Positions 36,155 through 44,855 of a stretch of 64,000 nucleotides of DNA are shown piece after piece. Within the stretch, counting starts at the first letter, position 1. Every line of letters begins with the position of its first letter. The notes below the pieces were generated by a model that saw nothing but the letters and a program-made list of their open reading frames with translations, made no database searches and had not been told where the DNA came from. Position numbers and translations under genes: made by a program. The stretch is taken from assembly GCA_963697355.1 (NCBI GenBank), contig CAVONV010000004.1, forward strand, positions 1-64,000, read 5' to 3'. The DNA comes from CAVONV01 sp963697355. Its GTDB lineage: Bacteria > Acidobacteriota > Vicinamibacteria > Marinacidobacterales > DATDRI01.

Positions 36155-37519
36155 ATGAATTTGATAAAGAAATTGACGTTGTTGTGTGTCGTGGCCGTGT
36201 TGGCCGTGACTTGGCACGACGGAACCGGTATGACCCAAAGCAGAGGCAGCGTCAACGTTGAAGCCGATATCACGTCGGATACCACCTGGACGGCAGATAA
36301 CGATTACTTTCTGCTAAACCCGATCTTTGTGAAGTCTGGCGTCACGCTCACCATCGAGCCCGGAACCCGCATTTTAGGTGACAAGACCGGAGTCGGGACG
36401 CTCATCGTCGAACGTGGAGCCCAACTGATGGCCGTCGGGACGCGTGAGGCGCCCATCGTTTTCACGAGTGCTCAGCCGATCGGGACGCGAAATACCCAGG
36501 ATTGGGGCGGCTTGATCCTCAATGGAGCTGCGCCGATCAACGTGCCCGGTGGAGAAGCCATCGGTGAAGGTGACACCGGCAACTACGGTGGGACCAATCC
36601 GGCCGACAGCAGCGGTGAGCTTCGGTTCGTCCGCGTCGAGTTCGCGGGTATCGAGTTCAGTCCCGACAACGAGCTGAACGGCATTGCCTTCCAGGGCGTG
36701 GGTAACGGGACGAAGGCGGAATTCATCCAAGTTCATCGAAACAAAGACGACGGCATCGAGTTCTTTGGTGGAACCGTGGATTTGAAGTACGCCTTGGTCA
36801 CCGGGGCTGCTGATGACAGCTTTGACTGGACCGACGGATGGACGGGCCGCGGGCAGTTCTGGATTGCCCAGCAGTACGGCAATGACGCCGACCAGGGTTT
36901 CGAGAACGACAACAATGGTGAGAACAATGACCTCGAGCCTCGCTCCAGCGGTAAGATTTACAACTTTACTCTCGTCGGCGATCCGGACTTCGACCTCGGT
37001 GACGAGAGCGATATCGGGATGCTCTTCCGTGAAGGCACGGCAGGTGACTATATGAACGGTATCGTTATTGGCTTCAAGGAAGAAGCCGTCGAGATCGATG
37101 ATGCTTCCACGTTCCAGATGGGTGTGGATGCAAGGCTAAAAGTCGACTACTGCCGTTTCTGGCGGAACAACGGCGTGGATGCCTCTGCCGAGATGTTCTC
37201 GAACGATGCTGATGAAGACTCGCCGTTCACCACCCGTCAGTTCATTATGGGGGAGGCTCCCGCGAGCAATTTACAGATGAACAACACGCTCGGCGATCCC
37301 ATGCTGCGCGAGCCCTTCAATATCGGCGCTCCGGACTTCCGCCCCCAAAGGGGTGCCCCGGTGGCGGACGGAACTCTGGCGACGGCGATTCAACCCAACG
37401 ATGGCTTCTTCGACATCGCGCTCTTCATTGGAGCCATGGGGCAGGCCCCCGAATTCGACGATGCCAATCCTTACCTTTCCAATTGGCTTCAGGGCTGGAC
37501 GAACTACGCCGTCAATTAA
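36155..37519 (+). CDS. secreted parallel beta-helix-like protein paired with the TonB receptor
   Basis: 454 residues from ATG 36155, with GGGAGG four bases upstream. A hydrophobic signal segment (LLCVVAVLAVTW) is followed by repeated beta-helix-like rungs: YFLLNPIFVKSGVTLTIEPG, TLIVERGAQLMAVGTREAPI, IVFTSAQPIGTRNTQDWGGL, and later GIEFFGGTVDLKYALVTGAA, DDSFDWTDGWTGRGQFW. Many Asp, Asn and Gly residues suggest calcium or metal binding. Proteins of this type are often encoded next to TonB receptors. No catalytic residues can be assigned. Its own Pho-type repeats suggest induction with the receptor during phosphate limitation. Confidence 0.75.
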   Translation: MNLIKKLTLLCVVAVLAVTWHDGTGMTQSRGSVNVEADITSDTTWTADNDYFLLNPIFVKSGVTLTIEPGTRILGDKTGVGTLIVERGAQLMAVGTREAPIVFTSAQPIGTRNTQDWGGLILNGAAPINVPGGEAIGEGDTGNYGGTNPADSSGELRFVRVEFAGIEFSPDNELNGIAFQGVGNGTKAEFIQVHRNKDDGIEFFGGTVDLKYALVTGAADDSFDWTDGWTGRGQFWIAQQYGNDADQGFENDNNGENNDLEPRSSGKIYNFTLVGDPDFDLGDESDIGMLFREGTAGDYMNGIVIGFKEEAVEIDDASTFQMGVDARLKVDYCRFWRNNGVDASAEMFSNDADEDSPFTTRQFIMGEAPASNLQMNNTLGDPMLREPFNIGAPDFRPQRGAPVADGTLATAIQPNDGFFDIALFIGAMGQAPEFDDANPYLSNWLQGWTNYAVN

Positions 37520-38173
37520 ATGAAAACGGCGCTAGGGCAGGAACTCGAGAACTCGAGAACTCGAGAATTCAAGAATGGATTTGTTGGCCGGCATAGCCGG
37601 CCAATCGATCCAGTTTGTATTTCGAGGAAAGAGTTCCGCTTTCGGGTAGGGGTCTTCTGTGCCTTGTTTGCTCTTCTCTTTGGCGGTGGGAGTGTGCTTT
37701 GGGGTTGTCAATCCTCGGAAGAGGTGAAGCCCGCGCCGCCGCCCCTCAGCTACACCTTCGACTCTCCTGAGGCCCTGGCACAGGCGTTTCTCGATGCTCT
37801 TTATCTCGAGGACGCGGACGCCCTCAAACTGTTTGGTTTGAGCAAAGACGAGTTTCGCCTCCATGTTTGGCCGGAGCTACCCGTGAGTAAACTCGATAAG
37901 CCGCTTCCCTTCGAGTATGGGTGGAATGATCTGTACCAGAAAAGCATGAACTCACTGCGTCGGACCTTTGCCAACTATAGCGGTAGGAAACTGACGTTCA
38001 TCAGCCTCGAGTTCGAAGACGAGACCACTGATTACGAGACCTTCAAGGTCCATCGGGACGGCCGCGTCGTCGTTTTTGATGAGGAGCGACAAAGGGAGGT
38101 CCGTCTCGATCTCTTCGGCTCCATCATGGAGAAGGACGGCCGCTTCAAGCTCTTCAGCTATGTGACAGATTGA
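37520..38173 (+). CDS. hypothetical lipoprotein
   Basis: 217 residues if started at ATG 37520, directly after the previous stop. The signal peptide lies unusually far in (VGVFCALFALLFGGGSVLWG, Cys about residue 63), so a later start is likely; the first 20 codons come from a short 8-bp tandem repeat. The mature part (PEALAQAFLDALYLEDADAL, FEYGWNDLYQKSMNSLRRTF, MEKDGRFKLFSYVTD) has the look of a small envelope lipoprotein with an SnoaL/NTF2-like cone fold, which is a guess. It probably shares a transcript with the beta-helix gene. Confidence 0.6.
   Translation: MKTALGQELENSRTREFKNGFVGRHSRPIDPVCISRKEFRFRVGVFCALFALLFGGGSVLWGCQSSEEVKPAPPPLSYTFDSPEALAQAFLDALYLEDADALKLFGLSKDEFRLHVWPELPVSKLDKPLPFEYGWNDLYQKSMNSLRRTFANYSGRKLTFISLEFEDETTDYETFKVHRDGRVVVFDEERQREVRLDLFGSIMEKDGRFKLFSYVTD
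37541..37572. repeat. 8-bp tandem repeat at the 5' end of the lipoprotein gene
   Basis: GAACTCGA occurs three times in tandem (37541-37564), followed by the degenerate copy GAATTCAA. The unit is not a multiple of three, so gain or loss of a copy would shift the frame of any start upstream of it. Confidence 0.6.
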
Positions 38174-38224
38174 CTCGGCGAATAGAAACAAGGAGGAAGT
38201 AGGAAGTCCGCCTTCGTCAAGACT

Positions 38225-38250
38225 TCCGCCTTCGCTAAAGCTACGGCGGA
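38225..38250. repeat. palindromic repeat, REP-like, member 4
   Basis: TCCGCC, TTC, GCT, AA, AGC, TAC, GGCGGA in order. Against the 27731 member the outer arm pair C-G becomes T-A and the inner pair C-G becomes T-A, both compensated, while TTC/TAC and AA are unchanged. A left half-copy (38206-38224) precedes it. Confidence 0.7.
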
Positions 38251-38431
38251 CAAGACGTCGGACCCGCGGAAGCTTGACTCTCCTTTTGAGCAGCGCAGGC
38301 GGGGAGGACGGAGGAAAGCCGTCTGCTCGTTCTTTCTCTCTAGTCGTCGAGGATCTTGAGCGGATTGGAGATCTCGCAACCAACGTTGCCGAGGAAGTGA
38401 CATACGTCGTGTCCGGCCACGATGTAAGGCA

Positions 38432-38872
38432 TCACATGAGGTAGAGTAGAGCTATCCCAACCAACCCAAACCCCCAATACTCTAGGGGTAGCCTCAACAG
38501 CCACCGTTTGTGCCACCAAGCGTGCTCCTTCGTGAACTTTCTTAAACCGAAGTGGGGATTCAGAACGAACCAGAGGAAATCCTCCGCCACCCAAAACAGG
38601 AAGTAACCGCCGATGACATTCAATTCTTGTCTAATCGACCAATTGCCGGTCCAGAAAAACGGCATGTGGAACAAGAAGAACATGAAGGTGAAGCACCATA
38701 CATGATATCCGGTAAGTGGCCGTCCTCCATAAATCAGGTCGAGAAGAAAATGCTTCTCAACGCGCCATGTGGGCAGATTCCCAGCCCAACCGCGCTCCCC
38801 CTCGATGTGGATCTCGAGCTTAGCCCACAAGAAAGCGCTGACGAAAATGAAGACGGTGAATAGGGGCTTCAT
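38432..38872 (-). CDS. hypothetical integral membrane protein
   Basis: 146 residues with about four hydrophobic segments (LFTVFIFVSAFLW, WCFTFMFFLFHMPFFW, GYFLFWVAEDFLWFVL, YWGFGLVGIALLYLM). It is rich in Trp, Phe and His (KEHAWWHKRWLL, GYHVWCFTF). I do not recognise the family. The reading frame is intact and the start has no strong ribosome-binding site. Lies between the REP-like repeat and a glycosyltransferase on the same strand, 13 bases downstream of it, so the two may be co-transcribed. Confidence 0.55.
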   Translation of the reverse strand: MKPLFTVFIFVSAFLWAKLEIHIEGERGWAGNLPTWRVEKHFLLDLIYGGRPLTGYHVWCFTFMFFLFHMPFFWTGNWSIRQELNVIGGYFLFWVAEDFLWFVLNPHFGLRKFTKEHAWWHKRWLLRLPLEYWGFGLVGIALLYLM

Positions 38873-38885
38873 GAACTACAAGAGA

Positions 38886-40010
38886 TCAAGCGATGTTGGT
38901 CCATGTGCCCATGGCAGGACTTTTCAGTCGGTTCAGCCGTTTTTTGTTCCTCGCGCACCTGTCGATGATTTCGTCGACACAGGTAAAAACCATTGAGTTG
39001 TCGTGGCGCTCGTAGCTTCCGAGGGCGTGGCCGAACTCGTCGGTTCGTGCGAGAAATCCTTCAGCCACTTCGGTGCGGAGAGCGCGAGCGCAAAGGCCAT
39101 AGCCAAGTTGTTCCAGGTACCGAGCGTTGAGCTCTTGCTCGAACTGATGCTCGATGGGAATGGACAACAAGGGAACGTGCAGACTGACGGCCTCGCTCAT
39201 CAGTGAGAAACCTCCTCCTGCAATAACCGCGCGAGCGGTCCTCAAGTCGTCTAGGAAGCCATCCTCTGAGAACGGGCGATGTTCTATGTTGCCTTCACTC
39301 ACTCCGTCTTTGAGGCCGTAGAGACGGAAGGAATAAGGTAGCTTTCTCAAGACGGACGTGAGCTCCGATGTGGTCACGGCCCTCAAGTACACGAGTACAT
39401 GATCGCCAGGCTCACGTTGGGCCTTGATGACCTCGGGCCGCAGAATGGGGGGTACGAGCGTGGTTCGCTTTCTCCTCACGGGCGGGAAGAAAAAGCTCGA
39501 GATGAGATAGTGGTAAGCTCCCGGTACCTTCATCTTTACGGCACCCCTGGCAATACGGAAATCGAGGCCTTTGGTGATGGATTTGTCATGTCGGCAGCGA
39601 TTGATGATTTGTATATTGTCGATGCTGATGACCGGTAGGCGATGGTTGAGTGCGTACAAGGCGGCCCAGGATTCGAAATCGCTAATGACGAGCTGGGGCT
39701 TGAAACCATCCTCTGCCACTTTGCGATAAACCTTGATGTTTTTACGAATCCCCTTTGGTGCGTCAATGAAATTGCGATACAGACTTTCGCCCCGGCGGAG
39801 TCGATGGCCGAAGTAACGTAGTGTGAGGCCGTGGATTTCTTCGAAAGTGACTCGTTCGTACGACTTCAGCTTGTCGGTGAGAAAGCCGTGGGCGCGTCCG
39901 GAGACGACCACTCGCAACTCGTGTCCTCGATCGAGCAAGTGATGCAAGATGACGGCGCTACGCGTAGCGTGCCCCATCCCTTCTCCAACAACACCATAGA
40001 GAATTCGCAT
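38886..40010 (-). CDS. MurG-like glycosyltransferase family 28-type protein
   Basis: 374 residues from ATG 40010; a longer reading to 40064 is not supported. The N-terminal MRILYGVVGEGMGHATRSAV, ILHHLLDRGHELRVVVSGRA is the acceptor-binding half of a GT-B fold, and the C-terminal AVIAGGGFSLMSEAVSLHVP, LLSIPIEHQFEQELNARYLE is the nucleotide-sugar half. Such enzymes transfer sugars to lipids or the cell wall. The closest described type (VC2487/MJ1255-like) lacks a defined product. It could make glycolipids, which replace phospholipids under phosphate limitation, but this is speculation from the neighbourhood. Confidence 0.75.
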   Translation of the reverse strand: MRILYGVVGEGMGHATRSAVILHHLLDRGHELRVVVSGRAHGFLTDKLKSYERVTFEEIHGLTLRYFGHRLRRGESLYRNFIDAPKGIRKNIKVYRKVAEDGFKPQLVISDFESWAALYALNHRLPVISIDNIQIINRCRHDKSITKGLDFRIARGAVKMKVPGAYHYLISSFFFPPVRRKRTTLVPPILRPEVIKAQREPGDHVLVYLRAVTTSELTSVLRKLPYSFRLYGLKDGVSEGNIEHRPFSEDGFLDDLRTARAVIAGGGFSLMSEAVSLHVPLLSIPIEHQFEQELNARYLEQLGYGLCARALRTEVAEGFLARTDEFGHALGSYERHDNSMVFTCVDEIIDRCARNKKRLNRLKSPAMGTWTNIA

Positions 40011-40159
40011 TATGTTACACCCCGGTTGAGCCATTGCTCGGAAGCAACTCGACAATGGCCCCACATTGTCCTATAAAGACGACAACCTTGTGAAGGATAC
40101 GTCAATTCAGCCTTGTGGTACAGCCTCCCGTTGCCGTTCTCTCTTTTGTTGGCATGAAT

Positions 40160-40196
40160 TTAACGACTAGAAACTCGGCGTTTACCTATCATTAAC
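40160..40196 (+). promoter_or_regulatory. Pho-type repeats upstream of the metallophosphoesterase
   Basis: TTTAC (40181) and TTAAC (40192) begin exactly 11 bases apart; a further TTAAC is at 40160, 21 bases before. The array ends 85 bases before ATG 40282. Weaker than the arrays at 33047 and 36035. Confidence 0.5.
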
Positions 40197-40281
40197 ATTG
40201 GATCTTGTACATTGAGGGCGTGCGAATACGAGCGATGTCCTCGAGTGAACAGGTCTTTCACTTTCTCCCAGGAATAGCCGC

Positions 40282-41640
40282 ATGCGAATTGCAGTGATCT
40301 CAGATACCCACTTTGGTGACGAACATTGCACGCTCGTGACTCCCGGGCAAGACAAAGATTCACCGAGAATCGGACCCGCCTACAGTGCCATGAAGGAGAC
40401 CGTGGGTAAGGTGGACTATCTGGTATTGCTTGGAGATATCATCGATTTCTCCGTTGCCAGCTATCAACGCGCGTACCGGCGCGCCAGAGTCTTTTTTAGG
40501 CAGGTGCAGGAGGACGCCGTTGCACGGGAGTTCATTTATGTTCCGGGCAATCACGACTTCGACATTTGGCACACCGTTGAGCATCAGGTCAATGTCATCA
40601 ATCAGCTCAAACAAGGCCAGCTACCCCGCGCCTTTCGCCGCTCGGTTCCGGGAGTCATTGATGATCGAGCCGGTGCCTCGGAGTCAAAGTTTCTACTGCC
40701 AGATGTGCCGCCTCGCCCGGAGTGGCACGAGGATCAGGCCTACTACGGAAACCTCTTTCTCGATCACATTACCCGCACGAAGCGCGCCGGAGGGGAGAAA
40801 CTGACGTTCAACTTCGCGTATCCCAACGTCTATCTCGTTACCGACGAAGGGGATTGTGCTCTCCTCACGCACGGACACTATTTTGAGTCGTATTGGTCGT
40901 TTGCCGCTGAATGGGCCATGCTGCTTGCTGGAGACGATCTGAAGCTCGAGATGGACGGTGAGATGAACTTGAGAGAGATGGTCGGGATCAATCTGCCGCT
41001 GAACCAGCTCGCCTGTACTGGGATTGGACAGGCTCAGCCTTTGACGCAACTTTTGAGAAAGGTACAAAAGGAAGTCGCGGCCGGAAAGACCGGAAGACTT
41101 CAAAAGTACATCGAACGGTTTGACGAGAATCTTCGAAAGTCCTTGAAACTATCATGGTTCGCCAAGTTGATTCGCTCCTATGCGATTCGACTACTCAAAG
41201 GGCAGTTTCTTAACCACATCGCGGGCATGGAGCAGGCGAGATACAGCAAACAATTTCTCAAACGGCCGTCGGTTCGTGAGAGGTTTCGCTCCTACTACCA
41301 CACGAGTTTGAATGAAATGGAAAGACTTCACAAAGAGTACAATTTGGACATTCCGGCGCCCTCCCACGTGATCTTTGGACATACCCACCAGCCCATTTCC
41401 TGGGACTCGGATGAGCTGATGACAAGAGTCAACGGCAATGTGGTCCAACTATGTAATACCGGCGGGTGGCTCCTGCGGGAGGAGAAAGGAAAAGTCGATT
41501 TTGTCGGCGCCGAGATTGTCATCTATGAAAGCGGCAAGGGTATAAAGTCGACATCGATTCGAAGTGCCGACCTTAGATTAGAGACCGTAGAACCCGCCGG
41601 GTTGGTGAACAAGATCGAAAAAGAAGAGATAAGTCAATAG
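40282..41640 (+). CDS. cytoplasmic metallophosphoesterase, large
   Basis: 452 residues, no signal peptide. Calcineurin-like metal motifs in order: ISDTHFGD (1-13), VLLGDIIDF (about 50), VPGNHDFDIWH (about 91), LLTHGHYFESYW (about 196) and a final IFGHTHQP (about 370). The 150-residue insert between the last motifs is helical and Lys-rich. It resembles UDP-diacylglucosamine pyrophosphatase-like and other bacterial phosphoesterases only in the core; substrate unknown. Upstream Pho-type repeats suggest control by PhoB. Followed after 22 bases by the pilB/gspE-like gene on the same strand. Confidence 0.82.
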   Translation: MRIAVISDTHFGDEHCTLVTPGQDKDSPRIGPAYSAMKETVGKVDYLVLLGDIIDFSVASYQRAYRRARVFFRQVQEDAVAREFIYVPGNHDFDIWHTVEHQVNVINQLKQGQLPRAFRRSVPGVIDDRAGASESKFLLPDVPPRPEWHEDQAYYGNLFLDHITRTKRAGGEKLTFNFAYPNVYLVTDEGDCALLTHGHYFESYWSFAAEWAMLLAGDDLKLEMDGEMNLREMVGINLPLNQLACTGIGQAQPLTQLLRKVQKEVAAGKTGRLQKYIERFDENLRKSLKLSWFAKLIRSYAIRLLKGQFLNHIAGMEQARYSKQFLKRPSVRERFRSYYHTSLNEMERLHKEYNLDIPAPSHVIFGHTHQPISWDSDELMTRVNGNVVQLCNTGGWLLREEKGKVDFVGAEIVIYESGKGIKSTSIRSADLRLETVEPAGLVNKIEKEEISQ

Positions 41641-41662
41641 TCAGATTGGAGTGATTGATAAC

Positions 41663-43264
41663 ATGGCAACCAGCATCAGCGAGATAGCATCATCAGGGGT
41701 CCAGCTAGCCGGTGAACTGGCGGAACAGTATGGACATCCCCTCGTAGACTTGACCGGTTACAAAGAAGACCTGATGCTTTGGAAACGGACACCCATGGAG
41801 CTCGTTGTTCGCTATCGGTTCGTTCCACTCCGTGAGGAAGAAGCGGTCCTGGTCATCGCGGTGGCGAATCCCGAGAAGTATCAGGAGCTGGACGACCTTG
41901 AAATCGCCCTGAAACGACCTCTTTCTTTGGAAATTGCTCCCGTGTCTCAAATCGATTCCATCATCGAGAGAAACTGCAACTCCGCATTCTTGCTGGAGGA
42001 AGCATCGGAGCAACTGAAGCTCGAGGTGGTGGGTGAAGAAGACAAAGAAGGTGACCTTGGACCAGAGGGAAGCGAACTAAACTCTAGTCCAATCATCAAG
42101 TTGGTGGACTCCTTGGTTGTCAACGCCGTCGAGCGAAGGGCGAGTGATATACACGTCGAGAGCAAAGAGGGTGAGGTTGTCCTCAAGTATAGAATTGATG
42201 GCGTCCTTTATCCGGCAATGGCCCCCATTGATCGGGCGCACCAGTCGGTGATCATTTCCCGTCTCAAGGTGATGGCTGAGCTCGATGTGGCTGAGAGGCG
42301 TGTCCCGCAAGACGGACGTTTCAAGCTCAAAGTGCATGGCCGTAGGATCGACTTCCGTTTATCCATCATGCCCAGTGTCTTCGGAGAAGACGCCGTCATC
42401 CGCGTATTGGACAAGGAGTCCATCCATGAGCAGTTCAAAGAGCTTCGTTTGGATCTGCTGGGGTTGCCGCCCTCCGAGCTGAAGCGAGTGAGGAAGTACA
42501 TCTCGGAACCCTATGGCATGGTCTTGGTAACGGGCCCGACGGGAAGCGGTAAGACGACGACTCTTTATGCGGCTTTGTCCGAAATTGCTTCTCCGCAAGA
42601 CAAGATCGTTACTATCGAGGATCCGGTGGAGTATCAGATTCGAGATGTCGTCCAAGTTCCCGTCAACGAGAAAAAAGGACTCACTTTTGCCCGTGGACTT
42701 CGCTCTCTCCTTCGGCATGATCCGGACAAGATCATGGTAGGTGAGGTCCGCGACCCTGAGACAGCCAAAATTGCCATTCAAGCTGCACTCACGGGCCATC
42801 TGGTGTTCACCACGGTTCATGCCAACAACGTATTCGATGTCATCGGACGATTCATACACATGGATGTGGAGCCTTACAACTTTGTCTCAGCCTTGAACTG
42901 TGTGTTGGCCCAGCGATTGGTCAGGGTTCTATGTCCAGTCTGCAAGCAAAGATGTGAGCCGGAGGCGGAGATCCTGGAAGCATCTAGCATCGTTCCAGAG
43001 GTGTATATGAATCGGCCCTTCTATCAAGGGATTGGGTGTCGGGCTTGCGGAGGAACGGGATTTCGAGGACGCACCGCCATATGTGAGCTTCTCGACGTCT
43101 CCGATCCAATTCGCCAGCTCATTCTGGACCGACGAAGCTCGGCGGAGCTGAAAAAGACGGCTCGAGAAGAGGGTATGATTTCCTTGAGAGAGAATGCTCT
43201 CGAGAAAGTCTTCTCGGGGACAACGACCCTGCAAGAGGTCAACAAAGTGACCTTTGTCGAGTGA
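41663..43264 (+). CDS. type II secretion/type IV pilus assembly ATPase (GspE/PilB)
   Basis: 533 residues from ATG 41663 (GGAG 11 bases upstream); a GTG at 41651 is an alternative. The N-terminal MshEN-like domain (about 20-125) is followed by the catalytic part: Walker A GPTGSGKTTTLYAAL (about 291), Asp box IVTIEDPVEYQ, Walker B DKIMVGEVRDPETA and His box HLVFTTVHANN. A tetracysteine zinc motif is at CPVCKQRC (about 423) and GCRACGGTGF (about 459). This motor drives pilus or pseudopilus extension. No other pil/gsp genes are here, so it is an orphan at this locus. Confidence 0.9.
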   Translation: MATSISEIASSGVQLAGELAEQYGHPLVDLTGYKEDLMLWKRTPMELVVRYRFVPLREEEAVLVIAVANPEKYQELDDLEIALKRPLSLEIAPVSQIDSIIERNCNSAFLLEEASEQLKLEVVGEEDKEGDLGPEGSELNSSPIIKLVDSLVVNAVERRASDIHVESKEGEVVLKYRIDGVLYPAMAPIDRAHQSVIISRLKVMAELDVAERRVPQDGRFKLKVHGRRIDFRLSIMPSVFGEDAVIRVLDKESIHEQFKELRLDLLGLPPSELKRVRKYISEPYGMVLVTGPTGSGKTTTLYAALSEIASPQDKIVTIEDPVEYQIRDVVQVPVNEKKGLTFARGLRSLLRHDPDKIMVGEVRDPETAKIAIQAALTGHLVFTTVHANNVFDVIGRFIHMDVEPYNFVSALNCVLAQRLVRVLCPVCKQRCEPEAEILEASSIVPEVYMNRPFYQGIGCRACGGTGFRGRTAICELLDVSDPIRQLILDRRSSAELKKTAREEGMISLRENALEKVFSGTTTLQEVNKVTFVE

Positions 43265-43600
43265 ATCGAGTCGACAAGCGACCGCCTTAGTGGTAACATT
43301 CATTAATTCAGCGACGACAGCGAATATAGTCCAAGCTCGTTTCAAGGTGAAGAGGCGTGGTGTCTCAAAGGCACCCGAATCCTGACGTTCAATTGACCGC
43401 TGCCATGCCCATAGTCGTCGCTTAGAAAGTCACGAACCATACTCTAAATTTGATCCTGGGCAGATAGTAGAGTTGTTAGACAACCCGGCGTAACTTGATG
43501 CGCTCAGGCCGTTTGCGGGCCAGCGAGGTTGGGGCGTCCTCGTCGACGTCGAGAGATCGTTGCGCGTTCGTCGAGGACACGGGCTGCGCGGAGAAAAACG
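43265..43600. other. 335-bp intergenic region, nothing recognised
   Basis: Between the ATPase and the glycosyltransferase. AT-rich at 43290-43310, then GC-rich. I see no gene, repeat or RNA. Confidence 0.4.
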
Positions 43601-44836
43601 ATGCAATTGCACATCCTTTCTTTTGAGGGACCCGACACCTACTCGCAGGCGGGTGGGATTGCGAGTCGGGTAACCGGTCTTAGCCAGGCTCTGGTAGCTT
43701 TTGGCTACCAAACACATTTGTGGTTCGTTGGGGACCCCAATCTTCCGGGGCACGAGGTCAAAGACAATCTCCATCTCCACCGATGGTGTCAGTGGATAAG
43801 TGCTTACCATCCGGCCGGTGTGTATGAAGGAGAAGAGGGAAAAATAGAAGACTACGCTCGCTCTTTGCCGCCCTATCTCGTCGACGAGGTGCTTGCCCCA
43901 TACTTGAAAGCACACGCTGAGCCGGTCTGCATCATTGCTGAGGAGTGGCACACCGTCGATGCCGTGCTTCATCTGGATTGGCTACTGCGGCGAAAGGGAC
44001 TGCGTCGTCGCGTCCAGATTTTCTGGAATGCGAACAACACCTTTGGTTTTGACCGCATCGACTGGAAACGTTTGTCTCGCGCCGCTGTTGTCACCGCCGT
44101 GAGCCGCTACATGCGTTACAAAATGTGGGCCTTGGGTGTGGATCCACTGGTTATTCCCAACGGGATTCCAGACGATGCCCTACTACTGCCGGAACGTGCG
44201 GCAGTCTATGCCTTTCGCAGCGTTTTTCGCGACCGGACCGTTCTCGGGAAGGTAGCTCGGTGGGATCCTGACAAGCGCTGGCTACTGGCGGTCGAGACCG
44301 TTGCAGAGTTACGAAAGCAGGGAAAAAAGCCCCTTCTCATTGCGCGCGGTGGTGTGGAAGCCCACCAGAAAGAGGTTCTAACAACGGCGATCCGTGCTGG
44401 CCTTCGGGTGGTTGAACGGTCCCACAGCAGCGGTGGCGCAGAGGGGTTGCTGAAAAGCCTCAGAGGTTTGGACAAAGTAGACGTCGTCAGCCTTAGGTTT
44501 CCGCTGGATTCTGCGGCCCGCCGTGTCTTGTTCCGAGGTTGCGACGCGATCCTGGCCAACAGCGGTCATGAGCCCTTCGGTCTCGTCGGTTTGGAGACGA
44601 TGGCCGTGGGTGGACTCGCTTGTACGGGAGGTACCGGAGAGGACTACGCCGTACCGGGTTGGAACGCGCTGGTGCTTCAGACCACCGATCCACGAGAGTT
44701 CATAGGCATGTATGACCGACTCAAGGCACGCCCGAATGAGCTGCGGGCCATACGGAGGCACGGTCGGTCCACGGCCAACCAGCATACGTGGAAAGCGGTG
44801 ATCCAACGAAACCTACTGCCGCTTTTTGCCGCCTAG
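43601..44836 (+). CDS. glycosyltransferase family 4/1 (GT-B)
   Basis: 411 residues from ATG 43601 (GGAG nine bases upstream). N-terminal half: FEGPDTYSQAGGIASRVTGL, SQALVAFGYQTHLWFVGDPN. C-terminal half: NSGHEPFGLVGLETMAVGGL with the E-x7-E-like donor-binding motif, ACTGGTGEDYAVPGWNALVL. A retaining sugar transferase, probably using a nucleotide sugar; acceptor unknown. Convergent with the aminotransferase gene, whose stop is only 19 bases away. Confidence 0.82.
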   Translation: MQLHILSFEGPDTYSQAGGIASRVTGLSQALVAFGYQTHLWFVGDPNLPGHEVKDNLHLHRWCQWISAYHPAGVYEGEEGKIEDYARSLPPYLVDEVLAPYLKAHAEPVCIIAEEWHTVDAVLHLDWLLRRKGLRRRVQIFWNANNTFGFDRIDWKRLSRAAVVTAVSRYMRYKMWALGVDPLVIPNGIPDDALLLPERAAVYAFRSVFRDRTVLGKVARWDPDKRWLLAVETVAELRKQGKKPLLIARGGVEAHQKEVLTTAIRAGLRVVERSHSSGGAEGLLKSLRGLDKVDVVSLRFPLDSAARRVLFRGCDAILANSGHEPFGLVGLETMAVGGLACTGGTGEDYAVPGWNALVLQTTDPREFIGMYDRLKARPNELRAIRRHGRSTANQHTWKAVIQRNLLPLFAA

Positions 44837-44855
44837 ACGGGTGTAGCCAGCTCCC

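Noticed and set aside
43265..43600. Possible non-coding RNA in the intergenic region
   Set aside because: No convincing stem set or terminator was seen.
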